Counted from the first letter of the stretch, positions 12,127-24,864 are shown. The stretch: 64,000 bases of DNA from Bipolaris cookei (GCA_002286855.1 NRSV01000015.1:372001-436000); one strand, 5' to 3'. Translations and numbers: made by a program. The notes: generated from the sequence alone by a model not told the origin.

Positions 12127-12980
12127 GGTCTGCTAATGGCTGAGGGAGTCTGGAGCAGTCCAGTCAGGTAAGTAAGCCGGATCGGCGAGAGAGATAGCAA
12201 AAGTGTTGGGAACCCTGTTCCCGAGGCGTGAGAGTCTGTGACAACAGCCGCTCCTAAATGGTGGCAGGAGGATTAGGCCGCTTGGTGGGCGGGCGTAGTG
12301 GGTGAGTGTTATCGATACCCAGGCCAGGGCAGGCAAGACAGGATAGGCGAGCAAGGTGTCCACGTGCCAAGCTGATTGGCAGTCAGGATCAGCTGGGAAA
12401 AGAGAGGAGTGGGAGCGTCATGGCAAGGACAGAAACGGGGATGCAGAGAAGCCACCAAAACACGCCTCGAACCCATTGAGACTCGGCGTCATGACAAGCT
12501 CAAGGTACATCCTGGCGCCCCTCTTGCTGCGCGCTGTCTTGATGAGGTTCCATGTGTGCGGTGGTCTTGGCAGTGTACAAACGGCCAAACCACAACGAGA
12601 TAAGCAATCAAAACACCAGTGGACAGAAAACCTGCAGTTTGAAATGTGACGAAATTCAGTACGTAGTGCACACGTGGCCAAGCCCCCTTGGGATCTTCTA
12701 TTGTGGTAATGAGCAACAAATCTAGCTAATAAAATATTCGTACAGTGTAAGTGCAGCTTTACAATCCACATGCAAGCCTATTTTGGACGTGGCGACTGAG
12801 CCCTGCAGAGGCCTATCCAAGGCCTACTTACGTCACACCTCGTAGTAAAACGCCAAACACCAAAACGCCGCGCTGTAACAAACACAAAATCCCTGTTTTC
12901 ACCGTGCACTCAAGTATACAACTTCCTTGCTAGTGCCACATGCCTAATGCGCCGCCTGTTTGGTGTCCCGCTCTGCACGT
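12127..12980. other. Intergenic between two minus-strand genes
   Basis: Promoter of the choline kinase gene and 3' region of the transporter gene. CCACGTG near 12359 is an E-box-like word. No coding potential was recognised. Confidence 0.55.
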
Positions 12981-14702
12981 TCATGTTGCCCATTCGACTG
13001 TTTCCAATGCAAGCATGACCAATAGCAGAGTCGATGGTAGAATCCATACCACGTAGCTCTGAAACAGGATCCGCGACATGGCGCCCATGTACACATTATT
13101 GATTTGGCAGATCTGCGCCAGTTGAAGCGCGCTGGGTGCGCCGCTGAGCAGGAAGCAGACAATAATAAAAATGGGGTCGTCGAGGATGCTGACGGGCACG
13201 TACTTGGCAGTCAAGGCCAGCATTGGTGCCATGAGAAGCGTTGGGATGAGCATGCGACTGATAAGCGAGGCAATGACCAGCTTCCTCTCTACGCTGGGGT
13301 CCTCGATTGAGTTTTGATCCTCCTTTGGTAGCGTGTTGCGAGCAAGATTGGCGCCCAGGACAACCAGAATAAGGGGCACGGCCACTTGTCCGCTTTGATT
13401 TACAGCGCGCGTAACTGACGTGTTGATGAATGTTCCAGGGGTGAAGAACAAGCGTTGTAGCGGTGGAATAGAGGCGACAAAAATGGCAATCAGCATTGCC
13501 CAAAGGGGAGGATTCATAAAGTCCCACACGCCCTTGAAGAACCTGGACAAGCCCGAACCAATCTTGGACAGGGGTCCTTGGAGCCACTTGGGCAAGCTGT
13601 TGAAGACGCAGTTGCCAGCACGTGTCGTGGACACAGATACTGAAGTCGCCGAGCGTTGTAGTGCCAGCCTAGCTCGCATGGGTACGCCTTTGATGCCCTT
13701 GGGCGTGTCTTGCTGTTTCTGGTGAGCTGCGAGCACGCCATTGAGATGTCCGTTTGCGAAAGTGCCCTTAGGGCTTCCGCTCATGTCGCCAGCTCCAGGG
13801 ACTGTTGCGTTGCCATTGGTGGGCGTAATGAATAGGGCCGCCGCTTGAGCCTGGCCACGGTTGAAAATGGAATCTGAGTCTGAATCGCTGCAGTCGGCAG
13901 AGGTGGCGTAGCTTGTGACATTTCCAGATTCGTAGTCAGAATGCGAGTCGTCGAGCAGGCGCTGCGTCTCATCATCACTGTACTCTCCGCTCTCGAGGGC
14001 ATGGTTTCTTCCTTCGTCGTCCTTGTATGCGCTGGCTGGGGCCAAGAGCACGTTGAAGCCCCAAGTCCACCGCACGAGCTGACCGAGCTGCTGGAAGATG
14101 AGGAGGTAGAGGATACCGCGGGCACCGACTTCATTGTCGTTATCGCCCGGTATTCTGTCCCAATGCAGGCCGCGGAGTGTTTTGGAGAGAGAGATGACGA
14201 GAGAGATGGGCAGCGAGTTGGAGTTACCAAAAACCTGCGACTGTGAGTTTGCGGTGGATTACAACGGATTCAAAACGAGACGTACAGCCATGGCGACGAC
14301 AAAGTTGGAGGCCCTCTTGTTGAATTTGAACATGCGTGAGACAGCAAGGGCGGCAATGTAAGATATGAGCGTCTGGACGACAAAAATGACGGGAATGACT
14401 GCAAGTTCAGCCAATTTCTCAGCCGTCAATTGAGAGGCGAGCTTGGTGAAGACTGGAAGGTTGAGGGTTAGGTCGAATGCACGTAGATAGGGAGGCCGTC
14501 ACTCACTCAGGCAAGGCGTAAATAATTGGGTGTTGAGGTTTGCAAGAAACTTTTGGCTCTCTGCGTCGAATTGGCCCATTCGGGCGACAACATAGCCCGG
14601 GGCGCTCACGCAGACGACCTCCATGACGGCCTCGAAGACGAGGAGGGCCAAGTTGGCAAAGTCGGGATGAGAGGGATGGGCATTCTCGAGCGAGGTGAAC
14701 AT
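12981..14702 (-). CDS. Auxin-efflux-carrier family membrane transporter (Ecm3/YLR152C type)
   Basis: Predicted polytopic membrane protein of the AEC (PIN-like) superfamily. Fungal members are poorly characterised; some lie in the ER. Exons 14702-14507, 14452-14286 and 14234-12981; 538 aa. The first exon has LLVFEAVMEVVCVSAPGYVVARMG and ends TPCL. It splices to IFTKLASQL, a join that recreates the conserved TPCLIFTKLAS stretch. The third exon starts VFGNSNSLPISLV, the family's NxxxLP signature. About four or five hydrophobic segments precede a hydrophilic loop of about 150 residues rich in Ser/Asp, and about five more follow. The start at 14702 (MFTSLENAHPS) matches family length; an in-frame ATG at 14879 would add 59 atypical residues. 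Confidence 0.85.
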
Positions 14703-15925
14703 GGCGCCGGTGATGGAGTCTTGTGACTGGGAGGCGAGGGCGACAAAGGGAGGAGAGGAAGGAGAGAAGGAGCGCAGGCGCAAGGCCGTAGGCGCGGAGA
14801 AGAAGGACATGGCGAAGCAGCGTGTGGTGTCGAGGCAGCAATCAATGGAATGGAGGCGGAAACGGTCCAGGTATATCATGAAGCGCAGGCTGTCTTGGCT
14901 GCCGGACGCGCTACCACAGCGACCAAGACGTCACGGCTGGGCGCCCGCTCAGCCCGCTTGCGTGCAGGTCCAACCGAACGAGTCTGTTTAAGCGTGTTTG
15001 GGCGTGTTTGGGACGTGTCGGGGCCCTGCATGCTGCAGAAACATGGCGCCGTCGGCCATGGCATGCGCGTCTGAGGCGATGGCGAGCAGAGCATCCACGG
15101 CGCTTGGCCAACCAGCTGCACCTACGTACTGTACTATGCCTGGATGGATGGAGATACCAATCCGGCCATGTACGTATGTATCTACGTACTACTCCATGTT
15201 TCTGCCCCATCGAGCACCGTCGCTACGCCACACATGCAAGACCGCCGGCCGCCGCTCCAGACGCCTGGGCGCGTCGGCTCTGCACAACCATCATCGGGCC
15301 CTGGGCGGGCTCATCGGCCCTTTGTCTGAACCTGGTGGGCTCTGCACTCTGCACTTTGCCTCCTGCTTACTGCGCATCCGATAATCATCCAGGGCATCCT
15401 TCTGAATGGCCTTTGCTTAATATTGGGGGAGGGAAGTGTCCCTGGGGGTGCTGTTTGTCTCTGTACTCCCGCGGCTGTCATGTGCGAATATGTACGCGTA
15501 TGAAAATATGGATGTGAATAGGAATGAATATATGAACATGTGTAAATATAAATATGCATGTTTACAACGCGCATTTTGACCATCCCAAATCCCCATGCGA
15601 GCATCTCCGTATCTGCAGCCCATCTGCCAGTCTCCTCTCCTGTGCTCTCGTGGTGCGTGCACCAGAGCCTCCACACTGGCGCCATCTTGGTCTGCACCAT
15701 CACGTCACAGCGCGCGAACTTGCACGCTGCAACCCACAACCACCACACCTCCACTATCCTCGTCCTCCCCGGCATCGCCGCCACGCCCCCTCTCGCGCTG
15801 CAGTCGCAGCTACCCATTCTACTTCTCCGCTGCACCCGCATCACTATTCTCTCCACCCTCGTTTGCTCCCTCCACCCTCACGTACCCCGCCAATTCAGGC
15901 TTGTGACACTCGTCACCCCTTCACC
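14703..15925. other. Divergent promoter region
   Basis: Shared upstream DNA of the transporter (-) and PBS2 (+). It shows repeated ACGTAC/TACGTA words between 15124 and 15190. Upstream of PBS2 (about 15600-15925) it is strongly C/CT-rich, typical of a fungal promoter or 5' UTR. The frame open from 15554 into PBS2 is probably untranslated leader. Confidence 0.6.
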
Positions 15926-18006
15926 ATGGCAGACTCCAATCCCTCCACTCCGGACGTCGAAGTCGATTCCGACACCGTCTTCGACAGCCCCTCCCCTTCG
16001 CCTGTGCCCTCTAGTCCTACTGCTGATGCCTCGTTGCCTGAAGACCCCTCCGCCGAACGCCCCGCCCCGCGAAAAGCCTCTACGGCCACCACAACTACCA
16101 ACATGACATCTTCCTCCACGCCCCTCGGCAACATCAATGCCGCCAGAAATCCCCGTCCCGCAAACCTGCCCACCATCTCCAGCAGAGGCAGTGGCCTAAA
16201 CGTCTCCCAAGATATCCTTGCAAGAATACAAGCAGTACATCTGGGGCGCAAGGGCGCTCCGCCCACTGGCTTGCCGGGGAGAGGGCCTGCGCCTCAGAGC
16301 CCAGGTCCATCTCTCGACAACCGCAACCCAATGTCTCCAGGCGGAAATCCTGGTGGCGTCCCCCCTAACTTCCGAATGCCTGCGAGACCCCCGACGACTA
16401 ACTTTCAGTCGGCGCCTGCTGTTCCCGGCTGCATGCCCGAACCCAGAAAGTCCATGGCTGAGCGACGCGGTATGCAGCTTCCAGGCGGACTGCCCGGTAC
16501 TAGCCCTGCTGCTCCTCCTGCTGGCAGGAAGAAGCCTGGCTTGACCCTGGGCATGATGAATGGCGGTGACAAGGCCCAAGACGATGCGCAACCGCACAAA
16601 CAAGAAACCCAATTCGACCAGTTCTCGCAGTATATCGACACCAAGACTGGAAGCTTGAAGTTTGCGGGCAAGGCTATCCTCAACTCAGAGGGTGTACAGT
16701 TTGCCAGCGGAACCACCTTCAACATCTCACTTGATGAAGTCGACACGCTCGACGAGCTTGGCAAGGGCAACTATGGCACAGTATACAAGGTCAGGCATAG
16801 CAGACCCCGAATGCGAAAGCCAGGTCAGGGCCTCGCCGGAAACAAGGCTGCGCCAGGCTCACCGTCTCGCAAAAACTTTGACGAGGAATCGAGTCCTTCG
16901 AGCGCAAAGCCCGCCGCAGGCACGGGCATTGTCATGGCAATGAAGGAAATGAGACTGGAACTGGAAGATTCAAAGTTTGCTACCATCATCATGGAGCTGG
17001 ATGTCCTCCATCGCTGTAGATCGCCCTACATTGTCGACTTCTACGGTGCCTTCTTCCAAGAAGGAGCCGTGTATATTTGCATGGAGTTCATGGACGGCGG
17101 ATCCATAGACAAGCTTTACGCCGATGGTGTACCGGAAGGTGTGCTAAGGAAAATCACTCTGGCAACAACCATGGGCCTGAAATCATTGAAGGATGAACAC
17201 AACATCATCCACCGCGATGTCAAGCCTACCAACATCCTTGTCAACACCAGGGGCGCCATCAAGATTTGTGATTTTGGTGTGAGCGGCAACCTCGTTGCCA
17301 GTATTGCCAAGACCAATATTGGATGCCAGAGTTACATGGCACCAGAGAGAATATCCTCGGGCGGAATCGCGCAAGCAGGTGCCAACCCTGGGGGTGGTAC
17401 ATATAGCGTGCAAAGCGACATCTGGAGTCTGGGACTGACTATTATCGAATGCGCGCTTGGACAATATCCCTATCCGCCCGAGACGTACAACAACATTTTC
17501 AGTCAGCTTAGTGTAAGTGTTTCAAGACGCCTTTCTTTAGCAACCCGATTACTAACTTTCTTTAGGCTATCGTCGATGGCGAGCCACCGGATCTACCCGA
17601 TGAAGGATACTCTGATGCGGCCAAGAACTTTGTACGGGGCTGTTTGAACAAAATCCCCAACCTGCGACCAACATATGCAATGCTACTCCAGCACGCATGG
17701 CTAGCCCCTCTTGCCAAGCCCGACACCATTACGGAAGAGGATGAAGAAGAGGTCGCGGCTGTGCAAGAAGCTGCCCCGGATCAAGCGGCCGGGGACAAAG
17801 GACCAGCTCAGGCTATTGAAGTGGTAGAAGATCAAGAAGTTGCGGACTGGGTGAAAGCTGCCCTTGAGAAACGGAGAAGTGGGAAGATGAAAGGCGTTGA
17901 AAAGCCCGCGCTGCATGCTGCACCGCTAGACGCAGGAGTACAGAGCCCTTCGCAGAATGGTGCAAACGGCTCAGTTGCGGCAGAGTCAGCAGAGGTTGCA
18001 GCGTAG
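15926..18006 (+). CDS. PBS2: MAP kinase kinase of the HOG osmostress pathway
   Basis: Dual-specificity MAPKK that activates the Hog1-type stress MAP kinase in the cytoplasm. Two exons, 15926-17512 and 17566-18006; 675 aa. A Pro/Ser/Thr-rich regulatory N terminus of about 245 residues precedes SLKFAGKAILNSEGVQF, a stretch I associate with Pbs2 rather than other fungal MAPKKs. The catalytic domain has GKGNYGTVY (279-287), MAMKEMR with the ATP lysine, HRDVKPTN with D431, DFGVSG, and activation-loop S459 and T463 in SIAKTNIG, spaced as in the family's phosphorylated Ser-x3-Thr. An insert of about 40 residues (PGSPSRKN...) lies between the Gly loop and the ATP lysine. The second exon completes the kinase C-lobe and adds an acidic tail. 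ATG 15926 (MADSNPSTPD) was chosen. Confidence 0.95.
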
Positions 18007-18805
18007 GTTGTCTAATTTTTATATTGAACACAAAAGCCAGACACGCAAATGTGTCGAGGCCTTGTACCTTTCCTCGAGCGGCTGTTGGCCCTTATGTCTT
18101 GGCCAGGAAGAGAAGGCAGTATAGTATGCCATCTTGTACACTTTCGGCGTTGCATCGACGCATTACTGGGAATGATTGGCATGAAATATTCAAGCCAGGG
18201 CATTGAGCGTGGAAAATACATGCACCTAGCATAGCATACATCTTATCCAGTTTAATTGGTATCGAATTCGCCGTGACAGACGTGGTGTCCGTGGACTAAA
18301 TCTAATAACAGATGTGTTTTGTCGGCTTTTGCACTTCTGGACAGGTTGCAGTCGATGGTCAATTACAACCGAACCATGTCTTGTCATATTCTCTGAATTT
18401 AGGCTTCTGACATATCGCATCATCCGCAAGCACATCTTATTCCATCCTACTTCAGTGTCCATTCTCGCCCGCGCAAATAAAATATCCCTGTCGAAGTTTG
18501 ATTTCGTCATGACGTAAATGCGGTGGCGCGCTGGCACGTGACGATAGGACCCCTGCTTAGCCAAGCGTAATCGCGGCGGCCATGTGTCGTGGTGCGGCGG
18601 GAAAGAACACAGTGGTCGGAACAACTTCAATAAGTGGCCACGACTTTCTTTCGTACGCCCCGCCCACACCTTCTTCGTAATGCCACAGGCCTAGGACACA
18701 CTCTCCCTCTCTTTCTGCTGCTTCCCAAACTCGAGGCTACCCCGCTATTTTTTCTATTCGCTCTCTTGCAACACCTCCACTTGTCCCTAGGGACAGACAT
18801 TAAAC
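18007..18805. other. Intergenic, 0.8 kb
   Basis: 3' region of PBS2 and promoter of SEC63. GGCACGTGACG near 18533 is a CACGTG E-box-like word. A pyrimidine-rich stretch lies just before the SEC63 start. No gene. Confidence 0.55.
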
Positions 18806-21092
18806 ATGTCCGGCACCGACTACAATTACGATGAGCAGGTAGGGCTTGGATGCGCACACAAAACAATCCGCCCCTAACAAGTTTGCAGGGCCAGTTCTTC
18901 CCCTACTTCATTCTCACTGTAACCACACTCGTCACCATCCCCACCACAATATCATTTCTGAGACCCAGCAAAGGTGCGCATCTCAGTTGTATTTCAACAA
19001 CACCATACTGACCGTGCTCGTAGAACTCGAGAACACTGGAGCGCGCATAGACTCTGACTTCACTCCTGAACATGCAGATCTCATTCAAGGACAGCGAAAG
19101 AAGCAGAAGCGCATGGAAAGGAGGATCAAGCGCGGTATCGTCATGTTGGGTGGTTGGGCACTGAATGCCGCAATGGTTTACCTTATCCTAGTCACTTCCG
19201 GGACGACGCCTGACATTTGGGACCCGTACGCTGTTCTTGGTGTATCAAGGGTAAGAGCGTTCTGCTTAGCGCTTTGACTCGTGAATAATTATACTGACTT
19301 ACAACATAGAGTGCAGATGAGAAGGCGATTAAGAGGCATTACCGAAAACTCTCTCTTTCTTTGCATCCTGACAAAGCCCGCGAGGACCCCGAGAAGAACA
19401 TTACGCTGCAAACTATCAACGACCACTGGGTTGATGTCACCAAGGCCTTCAAAGCTCTCACTGACGAGGAAATTCGCAACAACTTTCTAACATACGGTCA
19501 TCCCGACGGCAAACAGAGTTTCAGCATTGGCATTGCGCTCCCACAGTGGCTGGTTACCGAGGGATCTGGCAAGTACGTCTTGCTGATTTATGCGCTCGCG
19601 CTCGGTGTCATTCTTCCCTACACAGTTGGCAAGTGGTGGTATGGAACTCAGAGATTGACAAAAGAAAAGGTCTTGGTCGCAAGTGCTGGCAAGATCTTCC
19701 GTGACTACGACAACGACCAGGGCGAGACGGGTGTCATATATGCGCTGAGCAGTGGAGAAGAGTTCAATGACCTCCTTACTGGACAAAAAGCAGAAAACGG
19801 CCTATCCAAGTTGGAGCAGAAGGTTCTTTCCGAAAACCCCGGTTCGCTCATTCCACAAACACTCACGTTGAAGGACCGCCAAAAGCTCGACGATCTGGAG
19901 GACAGCCGGAGACGCAAGGTTCTAACCTTGCTGTGGGCATATCTTGGCCGTGTTGAACTCGAGGATGAGACCCTGAACGAAGAAAAGTTCGCCGTCGCAC
20001 CTATCGCATTTCGTTTGAACGAAGCTTATGCCGCTATTGCCCTGGCGTATGGCAACACCACAGCCGTACTATCGGCATACAGGACATCCCAGAATATCAT
20101 TCAAGCTCTACGACCAGGATCCTCCCCACTGGAACAATTGCCTTACTTCACAACTGCTGTTGCAGATGCGGCCGAGGCTGAACGATCAAGGACACATCTT
20201 ACCATTCAAGAGTTCATGCAAATCCCAGATGCTCAACGCAAAGCGCGCATCGTAAAGTCCGGCCTCCTTTCCCAAGAACAGTACAATACAGCCATGTCTG
20301 TAGCCTCGCAGATTCCTCTATTTCATCTCGAGAAGGCATTCTTCAAGGTTGTTGGCGAGCGATTTGTTACACCCAGCAGCTTAGTCCAGTTCGTACTCAA
20401 GGGTCGTTTCATCCCTTCAGGCGCCACCAACATTCCTGAAGTCAACCCGAAAGATCTTCTCGACATTGATCCTGCGGAAGGCGATGTCGCAGCGATTACA
20501 GGACGCAAGAACGATAACTCTGGTGACAAGCCCATTCAGCCACCTCTAGCACACGCTCCATACTACGCGCGGGATCACGCACCAAGATGGCACGTGTTTC
20601 TCGCAGACAGCAAGCAAGGACGCATCGCAGTGCCTCCGTTCACATTTTCGACCTTTGACAAGCCTATTCTCGATGAGAGTGGTAAGCCTACACTCAATGT
20701 ACAAACACTCAAGATGCAATTCGGCGCCCCTCCACAGCCTGGTAGTTATACCTTCGTTATGCACTTGATCTGCGATAGCTATGTTGGCATGGACACCAAG
20801 ATGGAGGTTACGCTGGTTGTCGAGGACGCCAGTAAAGCCGAACAGGTCGAAGAGGAGGAAGAGATCAGCGAGCCAGAAGAAGGCAAGTTTTTCTTTCATA
20901 TGGAGACAACCTGATCATAATCACTAACATTTAATAGATTCTATTGCTGGCCAGATGCGTCAAATGAAGACTGGTGGTGCGCCGATAAAGAAGCGGAGAT
21001 CAGCAGCCGATGACTCTAGTGGTAGCGATACCGAGGGTGATGTGGATTCCGAGAGTGAGACTGATACTGACACGGACTCGGACGATGAGTAG
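18806..21092 (+). CDS. SEC63: Sec63, ER protein-translocation J-protein
   Basis: ER membrane partner of the Sec61 channel; its lumenal J domain recruits BiP/Kar2 for post-translational import. Five exons: 18806-18838, 18889-18973, 19024-19250, 19310-20882 and 20938-21092; 690 aa. It starts MSGTDYNYDE, with an N-terminal membrane segment (FILTVTTLVTIPTTISFL), a second segment near residue 85, the J domain with H134-P135-D136, a third membrane segment (LLIYALALGVILPYTV), the Sec63/Brl domain, and an acidic Ser/Asp tail. The last intron uses a GC donor (GAAG|GCAAGT, 20883) with acceptor at 20937. This join restores DSIAGQMRQMKTG and the acidic tail; without it the frame stops at 20914. Confidence 0.92.
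20883..20937 (+). other. GC-AG intron in SEC63
   Basis: A 55-nt intron starts GCAAGT and ends TAATAG, with a CTAAC branch-like site at about 20923-20927. The rest of the donor (AAG|GCAAGT) matches U1 pairing well, which is usual for functional GC donors. Confidence 0.8.
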
Positions 21093-22756
21093 ATTGTTTG
21101 GTTGTTCTAGATGAATTGTAATTCACGGGATATTCTCATGTGCAGACCCAAGTAAGGAGATGGAAGCGAAACGCATACGCTGACGATGACGGCTGGCATT
21201 CGTTCCCACTCCTCCGCTTGGGGCCAGCTGCCATTGCAGGCATTTGCAGGCGTTTTTGGAGAGATGGGCAATTCGCGACTTTAGGGACTACCATTTTATG
21301 CTTTTAGATGAAGTTTCTATCGCTGAAGGGGAGAGATTGAGAGGAAAACCAGGTGTGTAAATGATGTGTACATAGGGATGACATTCGGCAAAATCTTCAA
21401 CCTCATGACCTTTGAAATTACTTTTCCTTTCTCCTGGAACCACATATGCGCGTGCAATGCAATAACATGCCAGACAGAAAAACAAAACAGGATTGCACTC
21501 CTGCCTAGGTATAGGGTGGACGCTCTATTTATTGACCAACATGAATCGACAGCCAAGCATCCACTACAACGTCCAAGACGCTCGGAGCATTAAAAATCTT
21601 GTTTAAATTGGCCAACCGACCTATATGTGCATGCCTTAGGACCGAATCGGGTTCAAACTAATCAACATTTACTTAATGCATAGTAATATCCCCATATCGG
21701 GAACAGGGCTGGGGTTGGTGTTCGCCAAAAGTTCTGTCCCACACGCGTGGGGTTTCAGCGACGTCTCGGCTCCACCTCCTCATCACCACCATGACTTTCT
21801 TCTTTACACGAGCTTCTAAACTGACAGGTAGGAATATTCTAGCGTTCAGAGTCAGTTGACGTGGGCGGATGGCCTTCATGTTACAGAATGGAAGTATGAA
21901 GGGTGACACGTTCATGACACCGCTGGGCGTGGCCATGACATGAAGGACAAGCGCGTTGCTGTCGTAGATAGTACGATGACTGCGAAATCAAGTGAAAACT
22001 GAGAAGACTGAGTGTCACGGAACAACGACCAAAGGGCTCTTGAGTGCTATTCTCAGCGTCAGGTACGTGTTCATCCCACAATGGCTCCGGAGCAGAGAAT
22101 TGCCCCAGCGTCCTTTCCGTTTAGCCACCTCCGCATTCGGCTCTGTCCCACAAAGCGGTCCTTTATCAATTTTAAGCGGGTAGGAGGTGCGCCGGACATG
22201 GTGTCTCACTGTCGCCAAAGCATGGTCTGCCACACCCCAGACTAGAGCCACGCCTTGGCAGGCAATCGGATATTGAGGCTCCGCTATCCTCAGGCTCTTG
22301 AATGTGCCTCAGACGGCAAGGCAAAACTGTCAAGCAAATCTTGGCGGTCATGTCGTTGCACATCACCCCTCTTGGCGGCTGCGGGAGCACTCCTCGCCGG
22401 TAGCAAGTGACAATCACGCTACGTGTGTCACACAACGACAGCACAGGGGACCAGGCAAGCCACAGATGGACGTTTGTCAGGACACAACCAAGAAATTCTG
22501 CGATGGGGGAAATGGATAAAAGGTACTGGGTAGTCGCGTAGAAAGAGAATCATCCTCATCCCACATTCACTCCAAGCCTTCAGCCTTGCTTTTCTTCCTT
22601 CCTTAATACCTTTCTATTCTTTAGCGACTTTGATAGTCTGCAGCATCACTCTCTTTGCCATTTTAACAAGATACGTCTGTGACGTTTAATCATCTACAAA
22701 CTTTAATCTCAGCAACTTAAAGTCAAGTCATTCCAGTCTTTACATTTACTATCAAC
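21093..22756. other. Intergenic, 1.7 kb, no gene seen
   Basis: Only short frames without protein character. The proximal 250 bp before the next gene is pyrimidine-rich (CTTTGCC, TTCTTCCTTCC) with a TATA-like GGATAAAAGG near 22514, placing the promoter of the secreted repeat protein there. Confidence 0.55.
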
Positions 22757-23988
22757 ATGTCTTTCAAGGCTATTGTTACTTTCGTCCTCGCTGCTGGCTT
22801 TGTTGGTAAGTCGCTACAATCCTTGGCATCAGCAACACCATAGCAGATACTAACCAAACCATAGCCGCAAAGCCCATCAGCCACCAGTCTGGCCTCAGCC
22901 TCGCCAAGCGCCAGGTCGACGTCAGCTCCGTCATCAACGGCTTCAATAGCAACGATGGCGGCTTCAACTTCATCGACGGCTTCAACAATTTCAACAAGCA
23001 GCAAAAGGTCATTCAGATCCAGCAGCAGAAGATCCAAGTCGTCGACGACCGCTTCCGACAGCAAATTGTGCAGCAGGTGCAACAGGTCCTCATCATTGAT
23101 CAGGTCAACAACGGCTTCAACAACGATCTGAACAACCTCTTCCGCAAGAGCAACTTCCAGAACCAGTTCCGTGACCGCAGAACCGATGTGATCATTGTTC
23201 AGGAGATTGTCATTGTCATTGATGACGGTCGTGGTGGCCGTCGCGACCAGAGCTTCTTTGCTCAGAACACTATTGTTGCCAACCGCGGTGGCCGCGACAG
23301 GCAGAGCGTCATGATCTTCGACTCCCGCAAGCTCATTGCCAGCGACATCCTCGGCGACAACGCCTTTGACAGGATCGGACGCTTCAATGGCATTGCTGGT
23401 GCCACTGGTCCCATTGACGGAGGCCTTCCCCTCAAGACCCTGGGCTACCAACTCTTTGACGAGCGACCCCGCCACGCCAACATTGTCGAGGACCCTGCTT
23501 CGATTCTTGGCGGCATTTGGCAGTCTGCAGTTGAGGACCTGCAGCGCGCCAATGAGGATGAGAACGATAATAAGCTTAATGAGGAGCTTGCTGCCCAGGA
23601 GCTTGAGGAGCTTCTGAAGCAACAAGGCAACGACAACAACGACGATCAGCAGCGCAAGGCCGAAGAGGAGCAGAAGAAGCAAGAGGAGCAGCAGAAGCAG
23701 CAAGATGAGGCTCAGAAGCAAGCTGAGGAGCAGAAGAAGCAGGACGAACAGAAGAAGGCTGAGGAGGCCGCCAAGCAGGCTGAGGAGCAGAAGAAGCAGG
23801 ATGAGGCTCAGAAGCAAGCTGACGAGGCCCAGAAGCAGGCTGATGAGCAGAAGAAGCAGGACGAGGAGGCCGCCAAACAAGCTGAGGAGCAGAAGAAGCA
23901 GGATGAGGCTCAGAAGCAAGCTGACGAGGCCCAGAAGCAGGCTGATGGGCAGAAGAAGCAGCAAGAGGAGGCCAAGGCTTCCGCTTGA
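22757..23988 (+). CDS. Predicted secreted Gln/Lys/Glu-rich repeat protein
   Basis: Function unknown. Exons 22757-22805 and 22865-23988; 390 aa. The N terminus MSFKAIVTFVLAAGFVAAKP is a clear signal peptide, followed at about residue 32 by LAKRQ, a Kex2-type dibasic site. The middle (about 35-110) is rich in Asn, Gln and Phe (NNGFNND, QKVIQIQQQKIQ). A stretch DVIIVQEIVIVIDDGRGG and a globular-looking part to about residue 255 follow. The last 120 residues are almost only Q, K, E, A and D in short heptad-like units and should form a long charged helix or coiled coil. The repeat DNA contains a 102-bp tandem duplication. A role at the cell wall or surface is a guess. Confidence 0.8.
23764..23967 (+). 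repeat. Tandem duplication, 2 x 102 bp, inside the secreted protein gene
   Basis: Units 23764-23865 and 23866-23967 differ at only a few bases. Each encodes 34 residues starting EAAKQAEEQ. Smaller near-repeats (AEEQKKQDEAQKQ) lie just upstream, so the whole tail seems built by repeat expansion that keeps the reading frame. Confidence 0.9.
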
Positions 23989-24864
23989 ACGATTTCTTTC
24001 TTTCTATGAAGCGATCTTTTCTTACGAAGTAGTTAGTGCACTGGTTTGCAGCGAGGGAAAAAGGTACACGGATGATCCATTTGGAAGTGACATCAATGGG
24101 GATGGGATGTGGCCTATACAGTTATTATATATACCCTATATGAGTCTCTTGAACAACTTTGGTCTTTTGCACTTCCAATATGCGACATCCACATTTCAGC
24201 AGCTGTACCATTTTCGCAATTTGCAAAATCAGGGAGCCTCTTCTCTCTAGTCAAGTTGCCAGGAAAACCAGCCCTGGCATATACCGTGTCGGAAAATGCA
24301 TATGCAACTGTCAGAGACGTCAAAATAGCTTAAGCTGTATTTACCTGCCATTTCGTTCTGTAACTACAACCGTTTCGATCTTTGTTGGCTATTATAATCT
24401 CCCTATGCAATACTAAACCCAGTTGAAACAGAATATCTTATTGGTAATAACCCATGCTTAAATTGCATCATAGCTACGATAGCACTCTATCCGGTCAAGT
24501 AAAGTCATATGTCTTGAATGATTGAAGCAGATGGCTAAGGTTGCTCGTACGCTCGTACCAGGCGTGACTTGTCAAAGTTAAATGCTCCCATTGTAGCTCT
24601 GACGTGTCGATGAGGCCCACGCCTGATTATCCTGAGAGCTAGGCACCCCGCTTCAAGAGTCATAATGGGACACGCTGTTCATTGGCGTATCCAGAGTCGA
24701 GACGTGCTTATTGAACCACGATGGACGTTGGGCAGACATCTCGCAGTGCCCGGGTACTCGCACCGAGCCACGCTAGTCCTATCCAGGAATGACGTGCCAA
24801 GCGGTGACGTAACCTTGATTGGCGGGGATGCTGCGACTTGACCGGAAATTTGCAGCAGGTGCCC

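Noticed and set aside
22723..23964. 413-codon minus-strand frame, Leu/Val/Ala rich
   Set aside because: It mirrors the Gln/Lys/Glu repeat gene on the plus strand, which has a signal peptide, spliced start and varied N-terminal half. The antisense text is low complexity without start-site or splice support.
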